Part shown: positions 16,666 to 25,472 of the stretch, one piece after another
Numbering within the stretch: the stretch's first letter is position 1
How the letters are laid out: each line of letters starts with the position of its first letter
NCBI RefSeq assembly: GCF_003671715.1
Contig: NZ_RAIF01000032.1
Span: 2,024,889-2,088,888, forward strand
Direction of reading: 5' to 3'
DNA length: 64,000 nt
Origin: Streptomyces sp. E2N166
GTDB taxonomy: Bacteria; Actinomycetota; Actinomycetes; Streptomycetales; Streptomycetaceae
Notes under the pieces: generated by a model
Database searches by the model: none
The model's input: only the letters and a program-made list of their open reading frames with translations
What the model was told of the DNA's origin: nothing
Program-made: the position numbers and the translations under genes

Positions 16666-17669
16666 GGCACCGTTTCTCGGATCATGTGCGGAGCCAGACC
16701 ATGAGGGCTGCGAGGGCGACGGTGCCGAGGTAGATGTAGGCGCGTTTCTCGTAGCGGGTGGCGACGGCGCGGAAGCCCTTGAGTCGGTTGATGGCACGTT
16801 CGACGGTGTTGCGCTTCTTGTAGTGCTCGCGGTCGAATCCGGTGGGCCGGCCGCCTTGGGATCCTCGGTTGTGCCTGTGCCTTTGCTGGTCGAGACGTTC
16901 GGGGATGGTGTGCCGGATTCCGCGTCGTCGCAGGTAGCGCCGGTTGCTTCGGGACGTGTAGGCCTTGTCGGCCAGCACGTGGTCGGGCCGGGTGCGGGGC
17001 CGTCCCACTCCGGATCGGGGTACGGAGATCTGCCCCAGCACGTGCTCGAGCTGCGGGCCGTCACCGTAGTGTCCTGGTGTCAGAACGAAGGCGAGGGGCC
17101 GGCATCGTCCGTCGGCGGCGAGATGGATTTTGGTGGTGAATCCACCGCGGGAGCGTCCCAGACATTCGCCGATCTGACCACCTCCTCCAGGCGGATGGCC
17201 AGTTTCCGCAGCACCGGATCGACCTGGTTCGTCCCCCGGCCGTTCCCCTTTTGAGCATCCAGGGCCGGCGGCTCCTTCCTCGCACCGGCGGCGTGCTGAT
17301 GGGCCCGCACCGCGGTCGAGTCCACTGACACGTCCCAGTCGATCCCGCCCGCGGCATCCTCGGCGGCCTGGATGCGAGACAGCAGCATTCTCCACGTTCC
17401 ATCCGCTGACCAGCGGCGATGCCGCTTATAGACCGTCTCCCAGGGGCCGAACCGTTCCGGCAGATCCCGCCACTGCACCCCCGTCCGCACCCGGTAGAGC
17501 ACTCCGTTGATCACCCGACGGTGATCGCTCCACCGACCTCCCCGCGCACCGCCAGGAGGTAAGAACGACTCCAACCGAGCCCATTCCGCGTTCGTCAGAT
17601 CCCCACGACTCATGAAGCCAGCCTGACCCCAACACCCCGCCCCAGTCAGGAGATCCGAGAAACAGCGCC
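16666..17669. mobile_element. IS5-family (IS427-like) insertion sequence with intact ends
   Basis: Both ends carry an 18-bp terminal inverted repeat: GGCACCGTTTCTCGGATC at the left and the inverse of GGCGCTGTTTCTCGGATC at the right (two mismatches). TA flanks both ends (16664-16665 and 17670-17671), the usual target duplication of this group. The 1004-bp element holds one transposase split into two overlapping frames on the minus strand. Confidence 0.78.
16682..17613 (-). CDS. IS5-family transposase, two overlapping frames
   Basis: Frame A (17613 to 17080) begins MSRGDLTNAEWARLESFLPP and includes WDVSVDSTAVRAHQHAAG with the first catalytic D. Frame B (to 16682) carries SRGGFTTKIHLAADGRCRPL, HVLADKAYTSRSNRRYL (second D) and KRNTVERAINRLKGFRAVAT (E). 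B is in the -1 frame relative to A, and the run CAAAAGGGG at about 17248-17256 lies within the overlap, consistent with programmed -1 frameshifting known for this IS group. With intact ends it may still be functional. Confidence 0.82.
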
Positions 17670-17688
17670 TAGGGGCCGGCAATCGGCG

Positions 17689-19971
17689 TCAGGCGAAGAG
17701 GTCGTACGTCTGGTGCCCGTAGAAGACCGTCGGCACGTTGGAACGGACGGCGAAGGGCGTACGCCAGGCTCCTGTGGCCCGGTGAAGGAAGGGGGAGGTT
17801 GGCACGTCTCGATTGATCCCGTACAGGTCGGGCCGGTCGTCGAGGTTGGCGTCGCCGATGTTGACCAGGTGGCTGTAGGTGTTCCAGCCGCCTCCGATAC
17901 GGGTTCGTGGGGCGAAGCGGCCATCGCCGTAACCGAGGTAGAGCCAGAGGACGCCGGAGCGGTCGCGGGCGACGAGGTCTCCTGCGGGGGCGCCGGCGAC
18001 GTCGCCGACTGCGAGGATCTGGTTGTACGCACCCCATCCGCCGGTGCCGATCATCACCCGCTTCTCGAACGGGGCCTTGTAGTTTCCGGTGCCGCGGTAC
18101 AGCCACAGAGCACCGGACTTGTCGGTGGCGACGAGGTCGGCTTGGCCGTCGCCGTTCAGATCGCTGCCGCCGGTCAGATGGGCGTAGGTGTTCCAGCCGC
18201 CTCCGATCCTCACGCGAGAAGCGAAGGGAGCCTTGCTGTCGCCCGTGCCCAGGTAGAGGTACAGCACGCCGTTGCGGTCCCGGGCCACCACATCGTCCAC
18301 GGGGGCCCCGCCGAGGTTGCCGGAGGCCTCGATGCGGTCGTAGACGTTCCAGCCCCCTCCGACGAGGGTCTGGGGATTCTGATAGAGCTCGTAGTAGGGC
18401 TTGTAGGTGGTGTCGGAGAGCCACAGCCGTCCGGCCGTGTCCCGCTCGAGGATGTCGGGCTGGCCGTCACTGTCGTAGTCGTGCGCACCGGACCTGCGGG
18501 TGGCAGTGAACGATCCGGAGGCGGACAGGTCGGGGCCTATGCCGTTGCGCGGCTTGACGTCGATACGCCACGTGTAGTCACCGGCTGCGGCCGGCGTGTA
18601 GAAGTCCGGGTCGCTGTGCCACGCAAGGTCGCCCTCCCAGTCGAAGGAGAATCCATGCGGGTCGTCGGCGCTCGCGTACGGGTGCAGCGATTCCTGCTTC
18701 GTCTCGCCGGTGTACGTGTTGCGCAGGGTGACGTTCACCAGCACGTTGAGCCGAGACAATCGCCATTCGAACCGGGCAGGGCCGGGAGCGTCGAGGTCGA
18801 TCACGTCAGGAACCGAGCCGCCGAGGAACCTGACTCCGACCGACTCCCCACTGCTCGCCACCCGGGTGGTGACCGGGGCTCCCGCAGACCCCATCGCGAC
18901 CCGGTACAGGCCCTCACCGCCACTGACCCTGCCGCCACTCGCGTACAGGGTGCCGTCGGGCGATGTGGCCACTTCGCCCGTGTGGTCGAGGAGCTTGTGA
19001 GTGGCGTCCGTGGTGAGGTTGCGAGCCGTGAGGGCGTACAACGGGTCCGGTTCGTTTTCCCAGGCCAGGTCGCTGCTCACGCCGTAGGTGACCCAGTTGC
19101 CCACCAGCCCGACCGCCATGGTGCCGCGCACCTTGCCGAGTACGGTGCTCCGGTCGGGACCAGGGCTGGTGCCGCGGGCGGTGACGACTACGCGGTCCGT
19201 GCCGTCATCGTCCGTCTCGTGCCAGGCCACGTGCCTGTCGGACACGGCGACGGAGTCGGAGGCGGACCGCATGTCGTGACGCTGGACCACGGCGCCGGTG
19301 ACCAGGTCGACGAGCGCCCATTGCCAGGTGCGCGACGTCCGGTAGACCAGCACCGCGTGCTCGGGGGTGGCCGCGGCCAGGTTCGCGTCCTTGGCATCGA
19401 GGGGGAGGCCGGTCACCAGGTGCTTCACCAGCTTGCCGTCGTCGGCCCTCCCGAGCAGATGCACATCCTGACCGCCGGCGGTGTTCGTGCTTCGCACGAA
19501 GTAGTTGAAGCCGACGCACCCGGCCAGGATGCCTCCTGGAACCTCGAGGTTGGGGGAGATCGCCACCGATCGCTGCGTGCTCATGTCACGAAGTCTGGTG
19601 ACCTTCAGGCTCCCCTCCCAATGCACGATCTTGACCACGTCCGACGCCAGCGCGGCGGAAACGGAGGCCTTCACGTCCTCGCCGGCGAAAGATTTCGCCT
19701 TCACCTCGGTGGTTGAGCCGTCGGCGAAGCTGGTCCAGAGGGGCGTGCCCTGCTCGTGCACCAGGAACCCGCTCGACCCGACACTGTTCAGCCGGCTCCT
19801 GCTGACGCTCGGATAGGAAACCTGAGCCTCGGCGGCTTCCGCGGCTACGCCCGGCGTGGACATGGGCACCGAGGCGGGCGCCGCCACGGCATGGCCCCCG
19901 ACCAGAGCCACCGCGAGGACAGTGCCGATCGCAGCGGTGAGCCGCAGCCCCAAGACATGAGAATGGTGCAA
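17689..19971 (-). CDS. Large secreted VCBS/FG-GAP repeat protein
   Basis: A 760-residue exported protein. The TTG at 19971 has GGGGAGGGA upstream and is followed directly by a signal peptide (LRLTAAIGTVLAVALVGGHA, then AAPAS). The middle (~60-500) is a six-bladed-propeller-like region of short beta repeats (HAVLVYRTSRTWQWALVDLV, DRHVAWHETDDD). The C-terminal ~260 residues contain at least four FG-GAP/VCBS units, seen as DYDSDGQPDILERDTAGRLW, DLNGDGQADLVATDKSGALW and related copies with Ca-binding DxDxDG-type loops. Such proteins bind surfaces, carbohydrate or protein partners; enzymatic activity is not evident. Confidence 0.82.
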   Translation of the reverse strand: MHHSHVLGLRLTAAIGTVLAVALVGGHAVAAPASVPMSTPGVAAEAAEAQVSYPSVSRSRLNSVGSSGFLVHEQGTPLWTSFADGSTTEVKAKSFAGEDVKASVSAALASDVVKIVHWEGSLKVTRLRDMSTQRSVAISPNLEVPGGILAGCVGFNYFVRSTNTAGGQDVHLLGRADDGKLVKHLVTGLPLDAKDANLAAATPEHAVLVYRTSRTWQWALVDLVTGAVVQRHDMRSASDSVAVSDRHVAWHETDDDGTDRVVVTARGTSPGPDRSTVLGKVRGTMAVGLVGNWVTYGVSSDLAWENEPDPLYALTARNLTTDATHKLLDHTGEVATSPDGTLYASGGRVSGGEGLYRVAMGSAGAPVTTRVASSGESVGVRFLGGSVPDVIDLDAPGPARFEWRLSRLNVLVNVTLRNTYTGETKQESLHPYASADDPHGFSFDWEGDLAWHSDPDFYTPAAAGDYTWRIDVKPRNGIGPDLSASGSFTATRRSGAHDYDSDGQPDILERDTAGRLWLSDTTYKPYYELYQNPQTLVGGGWNVYDRIEASGNLGGAPVDDVVARDRNGVLYLYLGTGDSKAPFASRVRIGGGWNTYAHLTGGSDLNGDGQADLVATDKSGALWLYRGTGNYKAPFEKRVMIGTGGWGAYNQILAVGDVAGAPAGDLVARDRSGVLWLYLGYGDGRFAPRTRIGGGWNTYSHLVNIGDANLDDRPDLYGINRDVPTSPFLHRATGAWRTPFAVRSNVPTVFYGHQTYDLFA

Positions 19972-20192
19972 CGTACAGTCCCTCCCCAGTAAGAAACCGC
20001 GGCAAGGACGCATGCGCGCGGCGACTCGCGCGACGACCGTTGATCCCCACCCCCGCGTCGCCTCACGCGATGATCAGCTCGGACAATAGCAGCGCGTTCC
20101 GACAGCGAGCGATACGCCGTGTAGGTTCGGGCTGAGGACGCGCCCGGTCCTCCTCAACAGGTACTGCACGTCTGCCGCGTCGTGAATCCTCA

Positions 20193-20762
20193 TCAGGCCC
20201 GGCCCTTCTTTCCACGCCGACGGACTCGGGGCTCGCGCACCCTGGTCTCCGGAGGATTCCAGTCCTTCACGGCTTCACGGTGGGCGAAGCCGGTACCGAT
20301 GAATGCAAGGTAGGGCGTACTCCGGTAGAAGGTGGTCCGACCCAGCCCGCCCGCCTCGACAAGCAGCCGAGCCTGCTTGAGTACGATGGTGTCCACTATG
20401 CCGAGCATGGCCTGGTGAACTCCGTCGGCCTTGAGGCGGCAGTCCCGCAGGATCTTCCAGTGCTTCAACCGCGACAGGGCGTGTTCCACGAGCGCTCGTG
20501 CCCGGCGCCCAACGACTTCACTACCGCCGACGGCCGCAAGGGCTCCTACAAGTACGACGCCAACGGCAACACGATGTCGCTGACGAGTCTGCCCGGAACC
20601 GCGTCCCAGCTCCAGCGGCAGGAGTTGCCAGACTATGGCGTTGTGCAGGACGTACGGGATGGCCTGCAGACACAGCCGGTCCGCCACCGGCCGTGGGCCC
20701 GGCGACTTATCCGGCCAGGGCGGCAGCAGCGGCTTGATCGGCGCCCACAAGTCGTCGTCCAC
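20193..20762 (-). pseudogene. IS5-type transposase with internal replacement
   Basis: The N-terminal DDDLWAPIKPLLPPWPDKSP, then VADRLCLQAIPYVLHNAIVW and QLLPLELGRGSGQT match an IS5-type transposase, and the later EHALSRLKHWKILRDCRLKA matches its C-terminal helix. The catalytic middle is absent and replaced by about 75 bp that read better on the opposite strand as a YD-repeat fragment. The tail after LGIV appears to be non-native. Confidence 0.7.
20511..20585 (+). pseudogene. RHS/YD-repeat-like coding scrap
   Basis: Plus-strand reading NDFTTADGRKGSYKYDANGN then TMSL has the YxYDxxGNxxxx signature of RHS/YD repeats found in polymorphic toxins. It is only ~25 codons long, sits inside a transposase relic and could be coincidence, but its codon pattern differs from the antisense transposase frame. 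Confidence 0.3.
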
Positions 20763-20968
20763 GGTCCATGGCCGGGTGCTTACATCCTCCCGAACGGCGG
20801 AATCGTCACATCGGTCACGCCGGACCAGGTCACCGCAGCAAGATCAAGTCACGAGCTCGTAGGACACGGTCTGATACTGCAACGATCTTCGGCGTGACTG
20901 GTTGCCAGGCTGTTCGCTGGCCTGGGCTTAGATGGGGATCTTGGTGATGTCAGGGCGTAACGGAGAGG

Positions 20969-21403
20969 CTAGCGAGGTGCCGCGAGTACGTCCCGGAGGA
21001 CGTTCGCGAGCGTGACGCGGGCCAGCTCGTGTCTCACGGTCTCCTCGATGCCCTCGTAGATGCACTGCATTGCCGGCTGGATGCCGTGACCCACCACGCA
21101 TCCCTGGTCCGGGGTGGTGCGGTGCATTGCGAACAGCGGGCCTGGTTCCACTGCCTCGTACACGTCGAGCAGGGTCATCGACTCCAGCTCGCGCGCCAGC
21201 GACCAGCCCGCGCCCACGCCCCGCCGGGACTCCACGAGCCCGGCCCTGCGCAGCTCGCCGAGCAGCCGTCTGATCACCACGGGGTTGGTGTTGGCGCTGC
21301 TCGCGATCTGCTCGGAGGTGGCGACCTCATGGCCCTGGCGCTGGTAGAGGCCGATCCAGGCCAGCGCGTGGGCGGCGATGGTCAGCCTGCTGTTGGCACT
21401 CAT
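20969..21403 (-). CDS. Rrf2-family transcriptional regulator
   Basis: A 144-residue Rrf2/YwnA-like regulator: NSRLTIAAHALAWIGLYQRQ, a winged helix HEVATSEQIASSANTNPVVI, RRLLGELRRAGLVESRRGVG and GWSLARELESMTLLDVYEAV. There is a single cysteine pair near DQGCVVGHGIQPAMQCIYE, but not the three-cysteine Fe-S motif of IscR/NsrR, so redox or small-molecule sensing is possible. The ATG at 21403 has GAGAGGAGG upstream. It faces an SDR gene across two palindromes, a typical autoregulated switch. Confidence 0.85.
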   Translation of the reverse strand: MSANSRLTIAAHALAWIGLYQRQGHEVATSEQIASSANTNPVVIRRLLGELRRAGLVESRRGVGAGWSLARELESMTLLDVYEAVEPGPLFAMHRTTPDQGCVVGHGIQPAMQCIYEGIEETVRHELARVTLANVLRDVLAAPR

Positions 21404-21433
21404 GAAGCCCTCCTCTCGGCCGCAACGCTTTAT

Positions 21434-21455
21434 GTTACGACAGTGCAGTCGTAAC
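21434..21455. promoter_or_regulatory. Operator palindrome for the Rrf2 regulator
   Basis: GTTACGAC and GTCGTAAC form a perfect inverted repeat around AGTGCA. It is 31 bases upstream of the regulator start and shares the GTCGTAAC half-site with the second palindrome at 21476-21498. Confidence 0.65.
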
Positions 21456-21475
21456 AATGAAGGTTGCAACGGGGT

Positions 21476-21498
21476 GTCGTAACAATTATTGTTGCGAC
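21476..21498. promoter_or_regulatory. Second operator palindrome, SDR side
   Basis: GTCGTAACAAT and ATTGTTGCGAC are inverted repeats with one mismatch around a single T. The site lies 34 bases upstream of the SDR start and reuses the half-site of the first palindrome, so repression of both genes by one protein is likely. Confidence 0.65.
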
Positions 21499-21531
21499 TG
21501 CTAGGGAGGGTCAATCAACGAGGTGAGAAGA

Positions 21532-22287
21532 ATGAGCAAGCCACTCACGGGCAAGGTCGCCCTGGTCACCGGGGGGTCGCGCGGACTGGGAGCGGCGACC
21601 GTACGGCTGCTGGCCGAGCAGGGCGCCGACGTCGCCTTCACCTACGTCAGCTCCGAGAAGCAGGCGCAGGCCGTCGTCGACGGGGTCCACGGCAAGGGAG
21701 CCAAGGCCGTCGCCTTCAAGTCCGACCAGGCGGACGCGAGCCGGGCGCCGGCGCTGATCGACGACGTGGTCGCGCACTTCGGCGGCCTGGACATCCTCGT
21801 CAACAACGCGGCGATCTCGGTGGAGCAGGGCCGCACGGTGGACGACCCGGACACCGACACCGCCGCACTGGACCGGATGCACGCCACCAACTACCTCGGC
21901 GTGATCGCCGTCATCCGGGCCGCCTCCCGAGTACTGCGCACAGGCGGCCGCATCATCACGGTGAGCTCCGGACTGGGCTCCCGGGTCGGCGTCCCGGGCG
22001 TTGCCGACTACTCGGCGACCAAGTCAGGCATCGAGAGGTACACCATGGGGGTCGCACGGGACCTCGGGCCCCGCGACATCACGGCCAACGTCGTGGAAGC
22101 CGGGCTGATGGACAGCGGCATGCAACCGCCGGACCCCGACACCCTCAAGGCCCTGCTCAGCTCACTGTCCCTGCAACGCATGGGGCACCCCGACGAAATC
22201 GCCGCGGCGATCGCCTTCCTGGCGAGCCCTGCCGCGTCGTACGTCACCGGCGCGGTGCTGGACGCCCACGGCGGCTACAACGCCTGA
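21532..22287 (+). CDS. SDR-family oxidoreductase
   Basis: A 251-residue classical short-chain dehydrogenase. The cofactor motif is TGGSRGLG, the NNA motif ILVNNAAIS, the catalytic serine lies in IITVSSGLGSRVG and the catalytic YSATK follows at ADYSATKSGIERY. EAGLMDSGM and YVTGAVLDAHGGYNA are the usual C-terminal blocks. It should reduce or oxidise a small carbonyl/alcohol with NAD(P); the substrate is unknown. Control by the divergent Rrf2 regulator suggests induction by a reactive or toxic compound. Confidence 0.88.
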   Translation: MSKPLTGKVALVTGGSRGLGAATVRLLAEQGADVAFTYVSSEKQAQAVVDGVHGKGAKAVAFKSDQADASRAPALIDDVVAHFGGLDILVNNAAISVEQGRTVDDPDTDTAALDRMHATNYLGVIAVIRAASRVLRTGGRIITVSSGLGSRVGVPGVADYSATKSGIERYTMGVARDLGPRDITANVVEAGLMDSGMQPPDPDTLKALLSSLSLQRMGHPDEIAAAIAFLASPAASYVTGAVLDAHGGYNA

Positions 22288-22370
22288 ACCGAACCCCTGC
22301 CGCGCGCCCCGAAGGACATCGCGTCTTCGGGGCGCGCACCGCCAACGACCCGCGTGTGCGTGGACACGCC

Positions 22371-22907
22371 TCAAGAAGCCCGGCTCGTGATCGTGTTACG
22401 AGCTCTTATCAACTGGCTGTGCGGCGGGCCGGGGCCGTTTGGTCGACCCGCGATGCCCTCGGCGAAGTACTCCCGCACGGAGGTGATGGTGGTGGGACAG
22501 AGCTTGCGGCAGCACTCGTTCCCATCCCATATCCAGATGCGGCCGTCGGGCGTGCGGAAGTCGACAAGGGTCCACATCGTGCAGCCGCGGTCCATGATCG
22601 GAACGATGCCTGGCGGGACGGTCTCGTCCAGGTCTTGGGTGGGAGTGGTGAAACCGCGGTAGAGCGCGAGGATGTCCTCGCCGTCGCAGAAGTAGTGGTC
22701 AGGAAGCGGGCTCAACGAGGCGCACTCCCAGCCGTTGGTGCCGAAGCCACCGTTTGAGACCTCTGCATAGAGCCTGCGGAGGAAACGGGGCATCGGGTGA
22801 CCGTCCTCCGCCTCGACGGCGGCAATCACGGCGGGTGTAGCGACCGGTGCCAGATCATCGGCGGGTGTCTGCTTCCTGACTACCGCGATCAGTTCGTCCT
22901 CGGTCAT
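22371..22907 (-). CDS. SMI1/KNR4 (SUKH) family protein
   Basis: A 178-residue SUKH-fold protein: AVIAAVEAEDGHPMPRFLRR, LYAEVSNGGFGTNGWECASL, then GIVPIMDRGCTMWTLVDFRT and GRIWIWDGNECCRKL. The G-W/central strand pattern with a loop before IVPI is that of the SUKH superfamily, many members of which are immunity proteins against secreted toxins. No toxin gene is adjacent. It is one of four SUKH-type genes in this window. Confidence 0.75.
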   Translation of the reverse strand: MTEDELIAVVRKQTPADDLAPVATPAVIAAVEAEDGHPMPRFLRRLYAEVSNGGFGTNGWECASLSPLPDHYFCDGEDILALYRGFTTPTQDLDETVPPGIVPIMDRGCTMWTLVDFRTPDGRIWIWDGNECCRKLCPTTITSVREYFAEGIAGRPNGPGPPHSQLIRARNTITSRAS

Positions 22908-23640
22908 GTCGTCTCCCTCGGTTCAACAACGCATGGGACAGCATGAGGCAAGGGCACGACAGCAGGGAGCACGCCCCGAGCCCGTCTACCGCTGCAGCGG
23001 CGGACCTCAACCAGGACCGAGCACAACCGTCGAGGCATGCCGGCTTGTCGGCCACCGTCATACCCAAGAGGCCGCGGTCAGGTGGGGAGCGCAGGTTCGG
23101 AATAATGGCTCTTCACCAGTAGGTCCGCGTCACCACTGAGGCCATTGTCGGCGCCGTCACCGGTCTTGTCACCGCGTCCCACACACCGCTGCTCGGCCGC
23201 CGCGACCCCGCGGGCGCCCTGCGCTGCACCGGCCGGAGCCCTCTCTCGCCCGTGCCGCGGCCGTCTCGCTTGCGGAGGTCCTGGCGGCGGCGGGCGGACA
23301 TCCGTGGACGGGGCGCACGCTCACCGCCCTCCCTGTTGGATTGGCGTGTTGAAGGCGATGCAAGAGGGGCGGGGCAATGCCGGGGTGGCGTGTGTTCTGG
23401 GTGCCCACGAAGGCCGCGCGCGCACCGACCACCGTGCCGCAGAACCCCAGGCCCTGGAGAAGCGGGCCGTCTCCGAGGTGCTCCCTGGTCCCCTCGCCGA
23501 CCGCTTCGCCCGCCGCGGCCGCACATCCGCGAGCGCTGGTCGACCGCCACGAGCACGACCGGATCCACGCGCAGGAGCCGACCTCACCATGAATTTCGCG
23601 TGGTGTTACCCGGCAGCGTCGCTCACCGGTCCGGCGGCTG
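22908..23640. other. No supported gene
   Basis: Long overlapping frames exist on both strands because of the base composition, but none shows a family motif. A plus-strand stretch near 23225-23350 reads ARAAAVSLAEVLAAAGGHPW before a stop and may be the end of a lost gene. Confidence 0.35.
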
Positions 23641-23967
23641 TCACTTCCTGGCCGCGTCGGGCTCCCCGCCAATGGATTCCTGGTAGGCATCCGCGTAGGT
23701 GGGGGAGTCCTTGATCAGGTCGTCGCAGAACGCGGCGACGTCAGTGCCGATGAGTTCCAAAACTCCCTTGCCCGCGGCGACCCCCTCCTCGAAGAAGTCG
23801 ACGATTCCGGGGAGGAGAGAGCCGTCGGACAGGCTGACTGGTCCGACCTTGAACAGGTACTTTTGCATCTCCTTGTAGACGATCTGGTAGTCCGGCGGGA
23901 GTGCCTTGACCCGGGCCACGTGCGCACGCCACTGTTTCTTGCCTTCGATGATGTCGTGGATGCTCAC
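23641..23967 (-). CDS. DUF1048 protein, second of a pair
   Basis: A 108-residue helical protein: IIEGKKQWRAHVARVKALPP, DYQIVYKEMQKYLFKVGPVS and ILPGIVDFFEEGVAAGKGVL-like sequence, then DVAAFCDDLIKD. This is the DUF1048 family, almost always encoded next to PadR-type regulators. Function is unknown. It follows the first DUF1048 gene by one base, so the three genes form one operon. Confidence 0.8.
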   Translation of the reverse strand: MSIHDIIEGKKQWRAHVARVKALPPDYQIVYKEMQKYLFKVGPVSLSDGSLLPGIVDFFEEGVAAGKGVLELIGTDVAAFCDDLIKDSPTYADAYQESIGGEPDAARK

Positions 23968-23968
23968 G

Positions 23969-24325
23969 TCAGCCTCCCAGCCGGCTCAGTTTCCGTGCGA
24001 CGTTCCTGTTCAACTGCTCGCGCCACCGGTCGCGATGAGTCCGGGACCCAGCTCCGCCGGCCAGCGCCGTGCAGAAGCCCTGGATGTCGTCACCGAGCAC
24101 CTCGTGAACGCTCTGCCCGTCCGCTGCCGACACTTCGAGCAGCCCAAGGGCGGAGTCGAGGATCGGTGTCAGGTTGCGGCCGGTGAAGTCCCCGTAGGGG
24201 AAGAGGTGGGCGACGATCTGGTCCCAAGCCTCCCGGTAATCGTCCGGCAGGGCATCGACCCTGGCTCCGAACGCCTTCCAGTCCCTGGTGAGATCGCTGC
24301 CCGTGTTCTTCTCCCAGAAGTTCAT
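23969..24325 (-). CDS. DUF1048 protein, first of a pair
   Basis: A 118-residue paralogue of the next gene: SDLTRDWKAFGARVDALPDD, YREAWDQIVAHLFPYGDFTG and ILDSALGLLEVSAADGQSVH then VLGDDIQGFCTALAG. The ATG at 24325 overlaps the stop of the PadR gene (ATGA), so translation is coupled. DUF1048 proteins are small helical proteins of unknown function; the pairing suggests a heteromer. Confidence 0.8.
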   Translation of the reverse strand: MNFWEKNTGSDLTRDWKAFGARVDALPDDYREAWDQIVAHLFPYGDFTGRNLTPILDSALGLLEVSAADGQSVHEVLGDDIQGFCTALAGGAGSRTHRDRWREQLNRNVARKLSRLGG

Positions 24326-24648
24326 CTCCCGCCCTCCTTGAGCCTGTTGATGCGTGATGAGAGGTACTGCCATTTCGCCCAGAACTTTGCGAGTTCCTCG
24401 CGCCCGGCGTCGTTGAGCGCGTAGAACTTGCGGGGCGGGCCGACCCCGGATGGTCGTTTCGTCACTTGGACGAGCCCGTTCCTCTCCAGCCGCAGCAAGA
24501 TCGTGTACACCGTCCCCTCGATGACGTCGGCGAAGCCGAGCTCATTCAGCTGGCGAGTGATGGCGTACCCGTAGGTTTCCTCGCTGCCGATGATTTCCAG
24601 CACGCACCCTTCGAGCGTGCCCTTCAACATCTCCGTCAGGTCATCCAT
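24322..24648 (-). CDS. PadR-family transcriptional regulator
   Basis: A 108-residue PadR winged helix: LKGTLEGCVLEIIGSEETYG, YAITRQLNELGFADVIEGTV, YTILLRLERNGLVQVTKRPS and PPRKFYALNDAGREELAKFW. PadR repressors respond to phenolic or other toxic compounds. The start has GAGGAG upstream. It heads the operon with two DUF1048 genes and has an inverted repeat just before its start, which is probably its own operator. Confidence 0.87.
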   Translation of the reverse strand: MDDLTEMLKGTLEGCVLEIIGSEETYGYAITRQLNELGFADVIEGTVYTILLRLERNGLVQVTKRPSGVGPPRKFYALNDAGREELAKFWAKWQYLSSRINRLKEGGR

Positions 24649-24674
24649 CACGGGTACTCCTCAGCCCTGCCGGT

Positions 24675-24717
24675 ACTACGTGATACCGAGTACTGCTACA
24701 CGGTATCACCGAGTAGT
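24675..24717. promoter_or_regulatory. PadR operator candidate
   Basis: GTGATACCG (24680-24688) and CGGTATCAC (24701-24709) are perfect inverted 9-mers, extended outside by ACTAC and GTAGT. The pair lies 30-70 bases upstream of the PadR start, where autorepression would act. Confidence 0.6.
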
Positions 24718-25472
24718 GGAACGGCAGCGTCTCCGGTGGACACAACCTCGGGCCGACTCGTTCGTCGAGGGAACCGGGTTCCGTGCGGCACGGCAGAGCC
24801 CGCCGTGACCTACAACCAGCTCGCCATGAGCTCCGCCCACAAGGCCGGCACGGTGGCAGTCACGGCCCCTTCGAGCGTCACCTGGGCGCTTACCGTCGGA
24901 CGCGGCAACGCTGCTGAAGAGGAACCCCCCACCCCGGGATGACGTCGGCCAACAGCCGGGCACGCTGACGGCCGGCCCGCACGGGAAGGCCGGCTGTCAG
25001 CGGGCACACCATGAGCGGCGACCGTGCGAATCGCTGTGCCGCAGCACCTGCGCCAACCTCGCCTACACCGACCGGGACATCGCCGAACACCGCAGGCGAC
25101 TGCCCGTCCTGGAAACCGAGGCCCGTGACCCGATGACTCCACGTCCGCGCCGCCACCGAGTTGCCCCTGGAGTTGGAGCAGACCCGCGAGGAACTCGCGG
25201 CGTCTCAGCAGGGCACCCGGCTTCCGGGCCGAGAGGGACTCGACGAATGCACGGCTGAAGACGGGCACACCCCAGCCCAGCCGCGCCCGCGTTCTATGTG
25301 CACGTCAAGGGCGGCATGACCGAATCGCGCGGCCACTACACCTCGTTCCTGGGGCATCTCGGCGGCGGGCGCGATCCGGGGAGACCAGAACTGGGGAGCG
25401 TCATGCAGCCGGACACGCTCTCCTCGTCGAGGGCCAAGAGCCAGCCACCTCGGAACAGGAAGAGGGCCGAGC
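24718..25472. other. No intact gene; possible integrase-like remnant
   Basis: The plus strand at 25019-25138 reads RPCESLCRSTCANLAYTDRD then IAEHRRRLPVLETEARD, which resembles a cysteine-containing segment of some actinobacterial phage-type integrases. A neighbouring frame reads ELPLELEQTREELAASQQG, a coiled coil. Neither has a start or flanking domain, so this looks like decayed mobile DNA. Confidence 0.3.

Noticed and set aside
17713-19716. 667-residue plus-strand frame opposite the VCBS protein
   Set aside because: It is antisense to a gene with clear signal peptide and repeats; composition is Val/Gly/Arg-rich and no domain is visible.
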